Source: Galbula dea
Taxonomy: Eukaryota; Chordata; Aves; Piciformes; Galbulidae
Length of the DNA stretch: 64,000 nucleotides
Direction: 5' to 3'
Assembly (NCBI GenBank): GCA_013399015.1
Contig: VWZX01001051.1
Location: 248,001-312,000, forward strand
Position 1 is the first letter of the stretch. Each line of letters starts with the position of its first letter. Both the position numbers and the translations under genes were made by a program. This document shows, piece by piece, positions 13,301 to 25,095 of this stretch. Below the pieces are notes generated by a model. The model worked only from the letters and a program-made list of their open reading frames with translations, had not been told where the DNA came from and did no database searches.

Positions 13301-14816
13301 TATAGCAAATATCAAGACTGAGACTTAAATATGAATAGATCAACTATTATTATTGTCTTTAAAGGATGTAGGAAAATACGAGACTAGCTGGTGCACAGTC
13401 ACCCTCCTTCTAATACCCCCGATAAAACCACTGTCCTAACTGGCTGTAACATTCTCAAAGTCTTACTACAGGTGTGTTTAGGCCAACAGAGACCCACAAA
13501 TGATTGGACAAATGAAGCTGCTGTTTTGTTAATGCCTTATAAAGATTGAAGCTTCAGTTTCATCAAAGTGTATTAGACATCCTTAACTTAATTGAATGTG
13601 ATGACCTTCTGAAGCTGATGAGCTTCCTTGTGCTTAAAATTAAGCATATGGTTTGGTAATTTGCAAGGTCAGAGACCCTGAAGGTTAGCACCCATCAAAA
13701 AAGTGAAAGAGGTATAAACCTGGTGTGTCAAGAAGCTGATAAGTGTGTTCTATTTTTAGCAATAATACTTTTAATACTGACTTCACATGATTTACAGAAA
13801 GCCTATCAAAGTTAAACTCATTATCAGTGTACAAAACAATTAATTAAATAAAAGCAATTCTGGCCATAAAAAGTAAGGCAAAGCTAAGCATGAGACACAT
13901 TGAAAAAAAGAATGAACATTAGATAAACAAGATAAAGTTAGGTATTTTTAATCCAGGTATCATAGAAGTGTTATATCTTTAATAAAATTCCAAAACTAAA
14001 GCAATTAAGGTATCTTCTGAGAAAAATTAAAGCAAAACAATTTGAACAATAAATGTAAAATCCCTTTTAAAAATTCATATAGTATTGTTAAAGTTCTCAT
14101 TTCATATTGACATAATTCTTGTATAGCCTGTTCTTTTCTCTCAGATTTCTCAAGAAAATAAATTACTCAATGTCTTCCATATGTTCTTGGTTGAGTAACA
14201 ATTACACAGTTCATGCAACAATGCGATAGACTTTAAGAATGCCCAGCATTGAAGACTAGTGGCTCGGCACAAAGAAAGGAGGTACTGTGAAGAATAAGCC
14301 TGAATACCTTTTCTTTCCTCATGTGCAACTGTTTTCCAGGTGGCTTGGAAGAGATGTTTGGTTTATTAACTGTTTATTTTCTTTGACTCCATGCTAAGTC
14401 TTTCTGGGACAACTGTGCCATTTTTGTCTTTTGCAGAGTGGGCAAGCAGTTCTCCTGTCTTGGCTGATGCATGTGGCATGGATTTTCACTCTGCTCTGCA
14501 AAGATTTAGTAGCTTGATTTGGTTTATCTTTTTTTTTCCCCTTGCTGGTGCCTAAGTACAAATCAATAACTTATGCCTCTTTTCTTTCTTCAAATTTTGT
14601 CTGTTTGACCAATTCCAAGAAGCACCAAGTTTTTTAGGTGCCTCTTAACAGTTAGAAATCACTATTCTGAAAAGTCAAGTGCTCACACCTGGGGTCAGGT
14701 GTGAGATTTGGCTGATTTAAGGTTAAGTAAATGCTGCCCCAGCACTTCATTGTACTGGGGAAAGGAGTGAGACCCAGTCTTACAGGGGTTAGTGGTCAGG
14801 AGGTTGCAGTAATAGT
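4312..14816. other. Long unique intronic stretch
   Basis: About 10.5 kb of AT-rich sequence with no interspersed repeat I recognise. It contains a poly-T run at about 10021-10032 and a two-copy tandem duplication at 11999-12038. The GC content rises slightly near 10,930-11,330. Open frames here are all under about 95 codons and resemble no known family. Confidence 0.5.
11999..12038. repeat. Two-copy tandem duplication, period 23
   Basis: The 17-mer AAATGAGATTAAAATGC occurs at 11999-12015 and again at 12022-12038. Confidence 0.85.
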
Positions 14817-14922
14817 CTGTGTGACCTCATCCAGGTGATCCTGCTCTGGCAAGAGGGTTGGATTAGATGATCTTTCTAGGTCCTTTCCAACCCCTACCAT
14901 TCTATGATTCTATGATTCTGTA
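14817..14922 (+). mobile_element. CR1 LINE, 3'-end fragment
   Basis: It reads GTGTGACCTCATCCAGG, CCTGCTCTGGCA, TTGGATTAGATGATCTTTC and TTTCCAACCCCTACC, then two ATTCTATG units. The ATTCTATG tail and CCTGCTCTGG variant set it apart from the main local subfamily. It is truncated at the 5' end. Confidence 0.92.
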
Positions 14923-15026
14923 TGTATGGAATAAGCAGTTCCTTTAATAGCAGGAGCTTTCAGGAAAAAAAAAACAAACCCCAAACTGTAAAAGCTGACT
15001 AGACATCTAGGAATATTTTGGCTTAG

Positions 15027-15195
15027 CTTGGTTTTTTTTGGTTTTTTTGGGAGGTCTTTTGGTTTGTTTGTTTGGTTGTTTTTGGTTGTTCCTGGGGGGG
15101 GTTGTTTGTTTGGGGTTCTGTTTTGGGTTGGTTTTTTTTTTGGTTGGTTGGTTTTGGTTTTCTTTTTGTTTGCTGTTGTTGTTCTGTCTTGTTTT
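15027..15195 (+). repeat. T/G-rich low-complexity tract (TTTGG-like)
   Basis: Runs of T broken by GG, GGG and G8 give a strongly strand-asymmetric tract of about 170 bases. The open frames inside it (15028-15274) encode only F/G/V/L/W-rich low-complexity peptide and are artefacts. G runs at 15049, 15094, 15112 and 15125 could allow a long-loop G-quadruplex on the + strand. Confidence 0.8.
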
Positions 15196-16429
15196 AAATC
15201 CTTGTTGTTGTCACAAAATTAGAGAGTATGGTAGTGCTACAGCCATGTTGTGGCCTCCAGGGCGGGATCTTTGAAGTCCAGAAAGCTGCTAAGCTGCTGT
15301 ACAGTTACAGGAATAAGCGCCAAAGGTTACAGCTGGCTGGTGGAGCATGAGTTTAGGAAACAAAGTTAAGGAGTTTTAGGCCAAGCAGATGAGATATTTT
15401 ATGTCCAGTGTGATCCCTAAAGGTATTAAAGATTTTTCACTCACGTTTATGCAATACAAATGGTGCTTTTCTTACCAAGATATGGATATGCACAGCTTAT
15501 GCCTGCTTATTATTGTTCAAGAGATCTGTGACCTGTCATTTAAGCCTTACCCTGTATTTGTTTGATGCTGCTTTATAAGTCTAGGCAAGTTCAACGTTTT
15601 CAGAGACTTATGCATTCAGCTGAAATCTTAGTGAAGCCCTCTGCCATGGCTAATTTATGATTTTGGTTTGGTGTGTTTTGCTACTGTTTGGTCCATGTTT
15701 GTTTTGTTTATGAAATGCAAAACTCCTCATTTACTTTTTGACAAGGGATTAGCTTCATCTAGAGTAAAAGAATGCTTTGAATGAGCTTCTGCTGCTAACA
15801 GTGAGGATCCTAAGCTCCACATCTTTAAACCTTTTATGTGAAGGGATCAGTGGGGATTTTTAAGTTGACTAAACTGATGGAGATTACCATACTGAACAGC
15901 CCTCAAATAGCTGAAAAGGTTAGACATATGTTTCAGACAAATGTACTTCAGCTGAGTAATTGGAAAGCAATGCAGTGTCAATGAGTTGCAAAATAGCATA
16001 AAGAAAACTATAGCAAAATTTGCATAGTTTTTTTGCACAGAATTTTTCCTGAAATTTAATGTGACCAGGAAAATGTATTACATATGAGAAACAACATTTT
16101 TCCTAATGACTTTGGAATTACAATGTTTAATTATAAATAATACAAGGATGCTATCTACTAGATAATTGGATTAAGCTCTATTTTAAAAATAATGCTGCTA
16201 AATTATCTGGGTGGTTAAACATCAAGATAATGCCATGTGTTCATATAGTAAACCCAATTTCAAGATAGATTTTAGGAAGATTGTTTTTATGAATTCCTAA
16301 TTTACCCCATTTTTAGTATATTCACATGGAATTTACTCCATTCAGGTACTGCTGCAGGACTTATTTAACTGTCAGTGATATTTTATTCAAGCCTTAAGAT
16401 GGAATAATTAAAAGAAATTTTTAATAATG
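15196..16429. other. Intronic sequence without recognised features
   Basis: Unique sequence between the T/G-rich tract and the LTR. Nothing recognised. Confidence 0.45.
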
Positions 16430-16990
16430 TATCGTGGTTTAACCCCAGCTGGAAGCTAAAGACCATGCAGCTAATCACTCAGTGCCCCCATCCAGTGGGG
16501 AAAAATTGAAAATAACCCAACCTCATGGGCTGAGATAAAGACAGTTTAATAGGACAGGAAAAGAAGGAAAGAAGGGATAATAATAACAAAATGGCCATAA
16601 TAAAATGAAAGAATTAGAATATACAAAACATGTCATCCACAATGCAATTGCTCACCACTTGCCCACCAATGCCCTGTTAGTTCTTGAGTAACGGCCCCCA
16701 TCCAGCTTTTCCCCCAGTTTACATACTAGGCATGACATTATATGGTATGGAATAGTCCTTTGGCCAGTTTGGGTCAGCTGTCCTGGCTGTGTTCTCTCTC
16801 AGCTTCTTGTGCCTCTCTCAGCCTTTTCTGACAAAGCATGAGAAGCTGAAGAGTCCTTGACTTAGTATAAACACTACTTAGCAACACCTAAAACATCAGT
16901 GTGTTATCAGCATTATTCTAATCCTAAATCCAAAACACAGCACTGTACCAGCCATTAGGAAGAAAATTAACTCTATCCCAGCCAAAGCCA
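16430..16990 (-). mobile_element. Solo LTR of a bird endogenous retrovirus, antisense to PPFIA2
   Basis: Read on the + strand, the element opens CGTGGTTTAACCCCAGC and closes AACTCTATCCCAGCC. In its own sense it begins with GGCTGGGATAGAGTTAA and ends with GGGGTTAAACCACG, a common bird LTR layout that I recognise. A degraded TATA-box region lies at about 16716-16726 (minus strand), and an ATTAAA polyadenylation-like signal opposite about 16543-16548. TAATG occurs directly on both sides (16425-16429 and 16991-16995), a possible 5-bp target duplication. The match would make the far end about 5 bases shorter than the form I remember. No gag, pol or env lies beside it, so it is a solo LTR left by recombination. 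Confidence 0.85.
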
Positions 16991-18208
16991 TAATGAAAAA
17001 GGTTACTTATGCATTATTTAAGTACTCAAGGTCTTAAAAAATATAATCTACTCCTGCTCATATATTACAAAGTTGCTCAAACCATGTTGTGCATCTTCGT
17101 TACACTGGGATTCCAGACACTAAAATTGGTTCGGAGGAGTTCTTAAATTTTGACAGAGTTAGACTCAAGTTCTTAATGAAAGAGTTTTTCTTCACCAAAG
17201 TTCAACTATGTTTTCTAGAGTAAACTGCAAGATTGAAGCTGCTTGTATATCTGAACAGTTTTAACTTCTTCAGGAACAGGTATATTTCTCAATTTGAAAG
17301 GGACTTTTTTTTCTTACAGAATGCAAGAAGACAAACTAGAGAGCTTTTAGTTGAAGAAGTTAAAAAGAGTTTTGCTACCTACCATCAGAAATCCTTTTTT
17401 CAGCCTCTCTTAACTTCTGAGACACTCATGTTGGCCTATAGGCTTAGATAGGGAGGAGAAACCCAAGGCTGCCCTCTAATGGTACTTTTTCCCGTGACCC
17501 AGTGTAACAGAGCTAACCAAAACTGCCTAGCAATTACTGTACTGCAGGCTACACAAACCTTTTTCAGTAATTATAGCTCTTCTTTATTTCTGAGGAACAC
17601 CTGTAAGAAAATGTACTTTTAATCAAATGAAAAAACAGTTGAAAATGTCTGTGCCAATTTTAATATTAAAGAGCTCACAGAGGAGAGGATGATTTTCACT
17701 CTTCACAAGTTGCTGCTGTATAGAAGATAAAGAAAAAAAAAGACGAAGGTACTTAATTTGTAAAGCAGTAGGTTCTGCTCTTTGCTGAAATGAATTTCAT
17801 TTTGTCTGTGCACTGCAATTAGAGAATATTAGGAGAATGATTATGGCTGTGTTTTTTTGTATCTTGTTGCATGTTAGAGTCATTAACTTCTATCAGTGAG
17901 ATATCATCCTCAAACTGGGGAAAAAACATGTTCTGGCAGGACTCCAGACATGCTGCTGCACACTGATGCACCTGTGTGCTGGGTGTGAGATTTACAAAGG
18001 GTCCAGAAAGCAAAAGAGAACCTAATTCACTGTATTTGTGGTGGGCTTGGCTTTTTGGTTTGGTTCTTTGGTGTTTAGAGGGGTTTATTGAACCTTGTTA
18101 AGAACAAATTACCTTTTTTTGATGGGAAACGTCCCTGCAATATGAAATAACAGAGGGCTGTGTTCTTCTTCAAAATGACCAAGACAATCTCATTTTGCAT
18201 TATTACTC

Positions 18209-18229
18209 AAAAAAAAAAAAAGGGGGGGG
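18209..18229. repeat. A13 followed directly by G8
   Basis: A homopolymer junction, followed by a further G-rich stretch (GTGGTAGGGG). Length is likely to vary between individuals, and sequencing errors are likely. Confidence 0.85.
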
Positions 18230-19021
18230 TGTGGTAGGGGTGCCAAGTGAGGAGCTGGAGCTATACAGAGCATTCCATTGCCTTTGAGTACCTAAATAAT
18301 GACCTTTATACACACTTTTTTAAGGTACTATTAGCTGACTCTGAGAGGTAATTTCTGCTATTGTAATATACCCAAACAAACATATCCTTGTGCTTTAAGT
18401 GACTCTATCTTTACAGAGAACATCCATTTGATCAAATATGACTTATAAAAAAAAAATCACACTGAGGCTGGCCAATAACTTTGGCTTTTTAATTTGTAGA
18501 CCTTTCAGCATTACCTAAGACGAGTTTCATGTATATTACCCTGCTCAAAGCTGTCTGTTGGTCTGGAGGAGGCATGCCAGATTGAGCCAAAGCTGAAACT
18601 CAGGAGCAGCTGTAAAATGTCTCATGCCCCCTCAGAGAACTGGCAGTATTTCTAATGAAAAACTGCACTAGAATTCACTTTTTCCTTCTTATCAAGGAAC
18701 AAAGGGCATCCAGTAATGGAGTGGTAAGAGCTGTGTTTACATTTATGCCTACTGCAGAAGCAGTAAGATAGCAGAAAGTATAGCTCATAAGTGCAGACCC
18801 TCTCATGAGTTCCTCTATAATTTTGTAGGCTTAAGAGAACCTTTTCTATGAATACTTAATCCTGAGTGTGGTTTTCATGCACCTGGGACATAACACACCT
18901 TGTAATTACTAGGAGAAGAAAACCTGCAAACTCCCTGAACTCAAAATGGTAAGCTGTGAGTAATTCTCCAAACTGACCCTTTGTGAGGATGTGACCTACC
19001 TGTTGCAAACAGACAGGAGAA

Positions 19022-19056
19022 TAGGTAGAAGGTAGGTAGGTAGATACATAGATAAA
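19022..19056. repeat. GGTA/GATA-type tetranucleotide repeat
   Basis: Short imperfect run of AGGT units grading into AGATACATAGATA. Confidence 0.75.
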
Positions 19057-21552
19057 AACAACCCCAAGCGTTGGTGTGTACTGACATGATAGCTGCTTTC
19101 CTATATCTCTCTTTTCCTGTGTTGTCCTTATTTTGAAAGACAGAACTATTTCAAAGGATGTTTCACTATAGAATCTTCTTTCAAATTAGTATTTCTTATA
19201 AATTAGAAGCTATATAAATTTCTAATTTACCACCAATTGGACAAACAGGGTAAAAGAAGTTAAGAATAAATTTTCAATTACATTGAAACAAAAAATGAAG
19301 AATTTTCTGAAACAATGGCATACCAGCGAGAACCTTGCAAGTCAATAAACTGAAATGTATTTATCACTGGCAAAGTAGTTTTACAAAAATATTCCCAAAA
19401 TAGGGGTTACTTCTGAGTTCATGGAGGCATAATCTGGCCATTGGTCTGATAAGAGTAGACTCTTGAGAAATTAGAAAGGACATTTCAGAGCTTCTTAGGA
19501 ATATTTTGTGTCTGCGAAAATTAGGTACTAAGCTGATGTAGGTTTGATTTCCACAAATACCAGAAAAATATGAGCTTCACTAGTTTTGATGGTGGTGGAG
19601 TTTAGATTTAATTCTCTCAATGCTTCATGTTGATGGTGTTTCAGTGAGAGAGTGGGGTAAGTATTTACACTGCTTACACTGGGTTTTAAGGTAGCTTTCC
19701 TGATTAGGGAGACAGATGTTCCTCCACAAGACCAAATTTAGGACTCACCCAGATTATGCAGACCCCTATAACCTGATATACCAGTTGCCTACTGTCCATG
19801 GGGTAGTCATAGACTCCTGTTCTCTCCTTCTATTACCAAAATGTGACCTCAGGGTTCTGCCCTGCTTTTTGCATTGCCAGGACATTTACTGGATGATATC
19901 CCCATAGCAGTTTGGTGGTTTTTTGCACCCTGAAAATTTCTGGGTTTACTGTTAAGTAATCTCACAGGAGGGTCAAGTAAGCTGCAGAGGTATGTATGGT
20001 CAGCATAGGGAAATAGGACCTACCCTTTCAGAACATATAAACTCTTACGTCAGCTTGTTCCATCTCCTGATAGTGTACTCTGAATCACTCCAGTAGAAAT
20101 CCACCTTGCCCACTATCTGCTGGGGATGCTACTGAAGCAGTTTGGCTTCCAACATACATGCTCCAGTTAGGCAGAATTAGTATTCCTCCCCACCCCAAAA
20201 ATCAGTGAACAAGTCATTTTGATTTTCTCTTCGGCAGTCTTGCACTCTACCATTCTCTGAAGTTGATGACCTCTTTCTAATCTACGGAGTATTGAACCAC
20301 TAAACATGTATTTTATCATGTCATGGCAGCTACCCTCTGGGATGTTGTAGAGGAATTTTGATTATTTTAATCACAACATCATTTTAATTGGCTTTATGAA
20401 TGATACTCATTAAAACTTTAAAATAATTACAGAGCATAATTTACATTTAGAAAGAGCACATAGCTCATAATAGTGAATGAATAATACATTTACTCGACCT
20501 GCAGCTTTGTCAGCTATGATACAGACAGCTTCTAATATCATTTATAGTCTACATTAATGCTTAGAACAGTGGGGCTTTTTAGTTTTTGTTTGTTTGTTTG
20601 GTGGTGTATTTTTTTTTATGTCAAGTCTCCCTAAAGGCTAAAGATTAGAATAAAAGACTCTCTTGAGGCAATTTTCTGTGATATAAATGAATTAATCTCT
20701 TTGCCTAGCTCAGACTTACAGGTCTGCAGTTAATATGATAATGTAACTATTCTGACAGTCTTCCCCATGTAGAAACTAATTTATTTGTTCCTACATGTTT
20801 ATCAGAGTTTTCTATCTGAACTGGAATAGATATATTCTAGTATCAAGCCAAATTGTGAGTGCTGCCTCCTATCTTAAAAATATCATTGGAAATTGGCAGT
20901 TATAGAAAAATAAATGAACAAGAAAAAGTTTTCTATAATTATGTACTGTTCTTCTCTGTTGGCAGTCTATATGTAATGAGACCAAAGAAAATCAATAACT
21001 TCTCTTCAGAAATAAAAACAGATGATCCATAATTACCTCTTCCTGATACCCCAAATCTGCATGGGTATACATGCTTCTGATTATTTCACAACTGGAGGGC
21101 CTGTACTTTTATCTTCAGTGTTTAAATAGTAGAATATTATTCTAATACCTTCTTAGCCTGCTAAGAATCAGTTACACCTATATATAAAATCTAATTAATT
21201 TTTCAGAATCATGGATACATTTTATGCCTAAGGTTTTGTAAATATTGGTTATGATCATACCTCATGGACACAGGGAAATTTTCAGTTAATCCAAGAATTT
21301 TTTTTTTAATTGTCAAAATATCAACTAATTTTTAAATCTGAAAATACTTAACCGTAAAATTTATTCTACGTGTTCATTCTGTGCTTTTCTCTTAAATTGG
21401 TTGTGGAATAATTCAGTCTGCTGCATTTGCTTTAAGCAAAACTTATAATTGGTAAGCACAAAGCCAGAATTTATTTTCTTTTGCAAAATAAATTATGTCC
21501 TAAACTATTAATATGTGAAGTATTTATGCAGTTACATAATAATCAGCTCTAT

Positions 21553-21582
21553 TCATTTATTTATTTATTTTACTTATTTTTA
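21553..21582. repeat. TTTA tetranucleotide repeat
   Basis: About five imperfect ATTT units. Confidence 0.75.
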
Positions 21583-24500
21583 GATAAATTCCAAGGTAAG
21601 GTCACAGTTCAAAGAGATTTGGGCAGTTAAATTTTAGGTCAAATTATATTTTAGGAGACAACTGAGGGGCATATCCCCATATATGACCTGATAATTTTGT
21701 TGCTTTTTTTCTGGCTATGTCATGAGAGAAATCTGACCTTGTGCAACTGCATTGAAGTGACAGCTGATTTTAACTGTAGTAGCTTGAGTTACACGATGAA
21801 GTGGCACTCTTGTAAATCCCACTCTACAGCAGAGCAGCAGTAAGCAACTAGGGTTCAGTTTTCGTTAAAGTGATTCCATTTTCTCCTCATAAGAAATTAT
21901 ATTGGCATATTTTTAGTTCTTAATCATTGGATACAGCCTCCTTTCCCAAAAATATCTCCCACTCCTGCCCCCCAAACCTCTTCATGTTATGAACTTGTAT
22001 ATGTTGGTATAATTAAATGGTACAAAGTTGGTGTTGTTGTAGGTTAACTTTCAAGACAATAGGAGAACAGACATGACTTTTTATCATCTCCTTTATCTTG
22101 ATGTTGGTTTATAGTTACAGATTAGGCTAGTAAGTGTGACGTTTCCCCTGCTCCAGTGTCTGTAACATTAATATGCTCTTGGCATCCTGTTACTTCTATA
22201 TATTCTAATAGAAGACAATAGGTAGGAATAGGTGTGTGTGAAATGTATTTATTAAAGTAGCATGTGAAAGCAACTAAATGTTTTTTATTAATGGATGACT
22301 CAGCATTCTTTCCTTTTATTTGAACAAGCTAAAGGTATGTACTATTTCTTCATAGAAAGTCTAAGGTAAAATACAGTCATTGTTAACTTCAGTAGGCATA
22401 GTTTGGCCACCACATTCTTTTGTTTGTTGTTGCCATCTTGTTCAGATTTACCAGAATTAAAATGTATTTATATTACAGGAATGACTCAGGCTGCATTTAA
22501 AAAGGGAATAGGACTCTTGGATATTAAGACTGGACTAGAACAGTGTACCCATGAGAATATTAATAAATCTGTTATGACACTTCTTTTCCTGTTAACGGGG
22601 CATTGCCTGCATTTATAGATTATACCTCCCAAATGGACGTAACTGTTTTGAGACAGATGGGAGAGTGGGCACTCTGCACCAGCTGTAGGGAGACAGGCAT
22701 TAAGCAGCCACAGCTTGACTCCAATATTATTTGCACATCTTGCCTCCTCTTAGAAGAAGTTGCCTTTCTTAACCTCATATTTACAATTGCTACAAAAGTC
22801 ACTTTTATTGTTAATCAGTTCTCATAGAAGACCATTGTTCACATGTGTTCACGTAGGTAAGGATAACTGGATATTAAAAACAATAAATTCAGCTAAAGAT
22901 GCAATACAGAATTCAGTGATGCCTGTGTACAAAGCTACAGCAGGATACAGGATGATTGTAGAGCATAATATACCATTCATAATACCATTATTTTAATTAG
23001 TTAGTTCCATTCATAATACAGATGAAGTGCTAATTCTTCCAATTTTATTTAGATACAGTTGATAATAAATTTATATTTCATATAGAAAGGCTTCTGTACT
23101 AAGGTATTTTCTTTGCCTTCTGCTGAGGAGATGCAAATAGCGCTACAGAGTGGGAGTCTACAAAAACGTCCTTTTGCAATTCTAAATAGCCATGTAGGCA
23201 TGTTTTAATTAAGTACTGTCTCTCCAAGCTACTCATCTATCTGCTTGATCAGGTAGCTTGCAAAATGTTCTGTTAAATCTGGCATTGTAGTATCTTACAT
23301 GTCGTTCACTGCTTCCTCAGCAAGCAAGCAATGCTTAGGGAAGAGCGATATATAGGGACTCAATGCATGAATTAAGCCAATAATTCATCCTAATTCACTC
23401 ACAGTATTTATTTTACTGCAAGAAAAATTTCTGCATACTAAGTGTGTCATTGGACTTATGACTGACTGTAGTGGTGGTAAAATTTCTTATTTAACACAAT
23501 TCTTAAATGAGGCATCTCAAAATTTCTTGCACAAACACATCCTCTTTCCTGCACAGCATGTACTTAAGGCTAAATTTAGGAAATTGCTGCTCAGTGTAAC
23601 TATCAGCTTGGCTATTGTGAATATACGTGTCATCTGCTGAAAGTTGCCTCTGCTAAACATGATGTAGGAACGTGTTTAGGACTCGGGCTCTCAAAGTCAC
23701 CTGATAAGTGCAGGAGCCAACCTCTTCCATAGGGAAAAAAGTGGGTTTCGTTTTGCTAATCATAAAGAGTGCTTTAAAGTAGAACAATGTAGAAAGCAAG
23801 AAGTAATAACTAAGAGGGCAGGGACGATTCTAATCCAGACATGTGCTAAATTTCACTGGAAGACCTCTGCCAATGGTATCCTAGTCTTCATCATTGCCAG
23901 TATCTCATTATGGTTTCAGTCACACTATTTATTTGATTAGTAAACTGGAGCATGAATCATCTTCACTTTGAAACAGACTTTAACTGGCCTTATAGTGCAG
24001 AAAAAAATCAAGGGCAGATTAAAAAAACCTTTTGATGCTTTTTGGAAGCTTTTTCATGCATTCCTGAAAACCAGTTTAGTTATCATATGCTGGAGTTTCC
24101 TATGATGATTCACTTTCGGAATAGCTGTTGAAAAAGTTGGTTTCCTTCTTGCCAGAGAAAACCCAATAGACAGGAGATAAAAAACAGTCTTAGGAATTTG
24201 TTTGCAACGATAAAAAGGGCAACAATGATAAGGAAGCAAGTGACAGAGGTGGAAAATGAACAAAAGAGCAGTGCTGATCTGTAGCTCCTAATGATAGTGT
24301 TTACCTCCATTATATATTGTCACGGCTATTTGGTAGCTAACACCCTAGTAACCTTAGTATTCCTCTGAGGCTCCAGACAACTGACCAGTCCTTCTGACCC
24401 ACTTGTGCTGAGAAGCTCTACTCAACTTCAAATCTTGCATATGATGGATGGAAAGCCAAATAAATTTGATACTCTATGCATCTGCTGCATATTTGAATGC

Positions 24501-24980
24501 AACAGTTGAATTCAAGAGCATCTCCGATGTGTCAAAGAAGAGCAATGTTGTGTCCACTTTGTAATCCCTGAGGGTTTTCACTGTTGTAGGCTGACCCAGG
24601 ATTGCAACAGAAGGAGACAATGAGTTTGGAACCTTACTCTGATCATAAGTTTACCTTAATCTGGTTTTGAATAGAAAGGAACAAGGTCCCTTTTTTGCTC
24701 CTCTCTCCTGTGTGCACGCATAATTGCGCAGAAACTTCTACATAAATATTGCAGACTTTCTGTGCATGCTAGCTATGGCCCTTACATCTTTACTACTGTA
24801 GTTGACTCTCCATAGTGTTATGAATCAACAGATGATATCTGAAGTTTAAAGCTGGATACTGTGGTGTAGTCCACTTAATGGAAAGATTAGTAGAAATGGT
24901 GTTTATTCTCTTTGTTTTGGTGATGGATGTAGTGGTAATGTCAATAATTGATGAGTAAGTGCTCCAGAGGTGCAATATGT

Positions 24981-25095
24981 ACACAGAATCGCAGAATGTT
25001 AGGAGTTGGAAGGGACCTCAAAGGATCATCTAGTCCAACCCCCCTGCCACAGCAGGATTCCCTAGACCAGGTCACATAGAAGCGCATCCAGGCTG
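24981..25095 (-). mobile_element. CR1 LINE, 3'-end fragment
   Basis: Reverse complement of the main local CR1 end: ACAGAATCGCAGAATG, TTGGAAGGGACCTC, ATCATCTAGTCCAACC and TGCCACAGCAGGATTCCC. It fades after AGGTCACATAGAAGCGCATCC. It is about 115 bases long and truncated at the 5' end. Confidence 0.93.

Larger units (their letters stand above)
16996..24980. other. Long unique intronic stretch with simple repeats
   Basis: No exon or interspersed repeat recognised. It contains A13G8 at 18209-18229, a GGTA repeat at about 19022-19056 and a TTTA repeat at about 21553-21582. Overlapping frames at 22403-22996 and 24054-24310 are short and unlike any family I know. Confidence 0.5.

Noticed and set aside
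15028..15274. Two overlapping open frames of 64 and 78 codons
   Set aside because: They translate a T/G-rich low-complexity tract into F/G/L/V/W-rich peptide; composition explains them fully.
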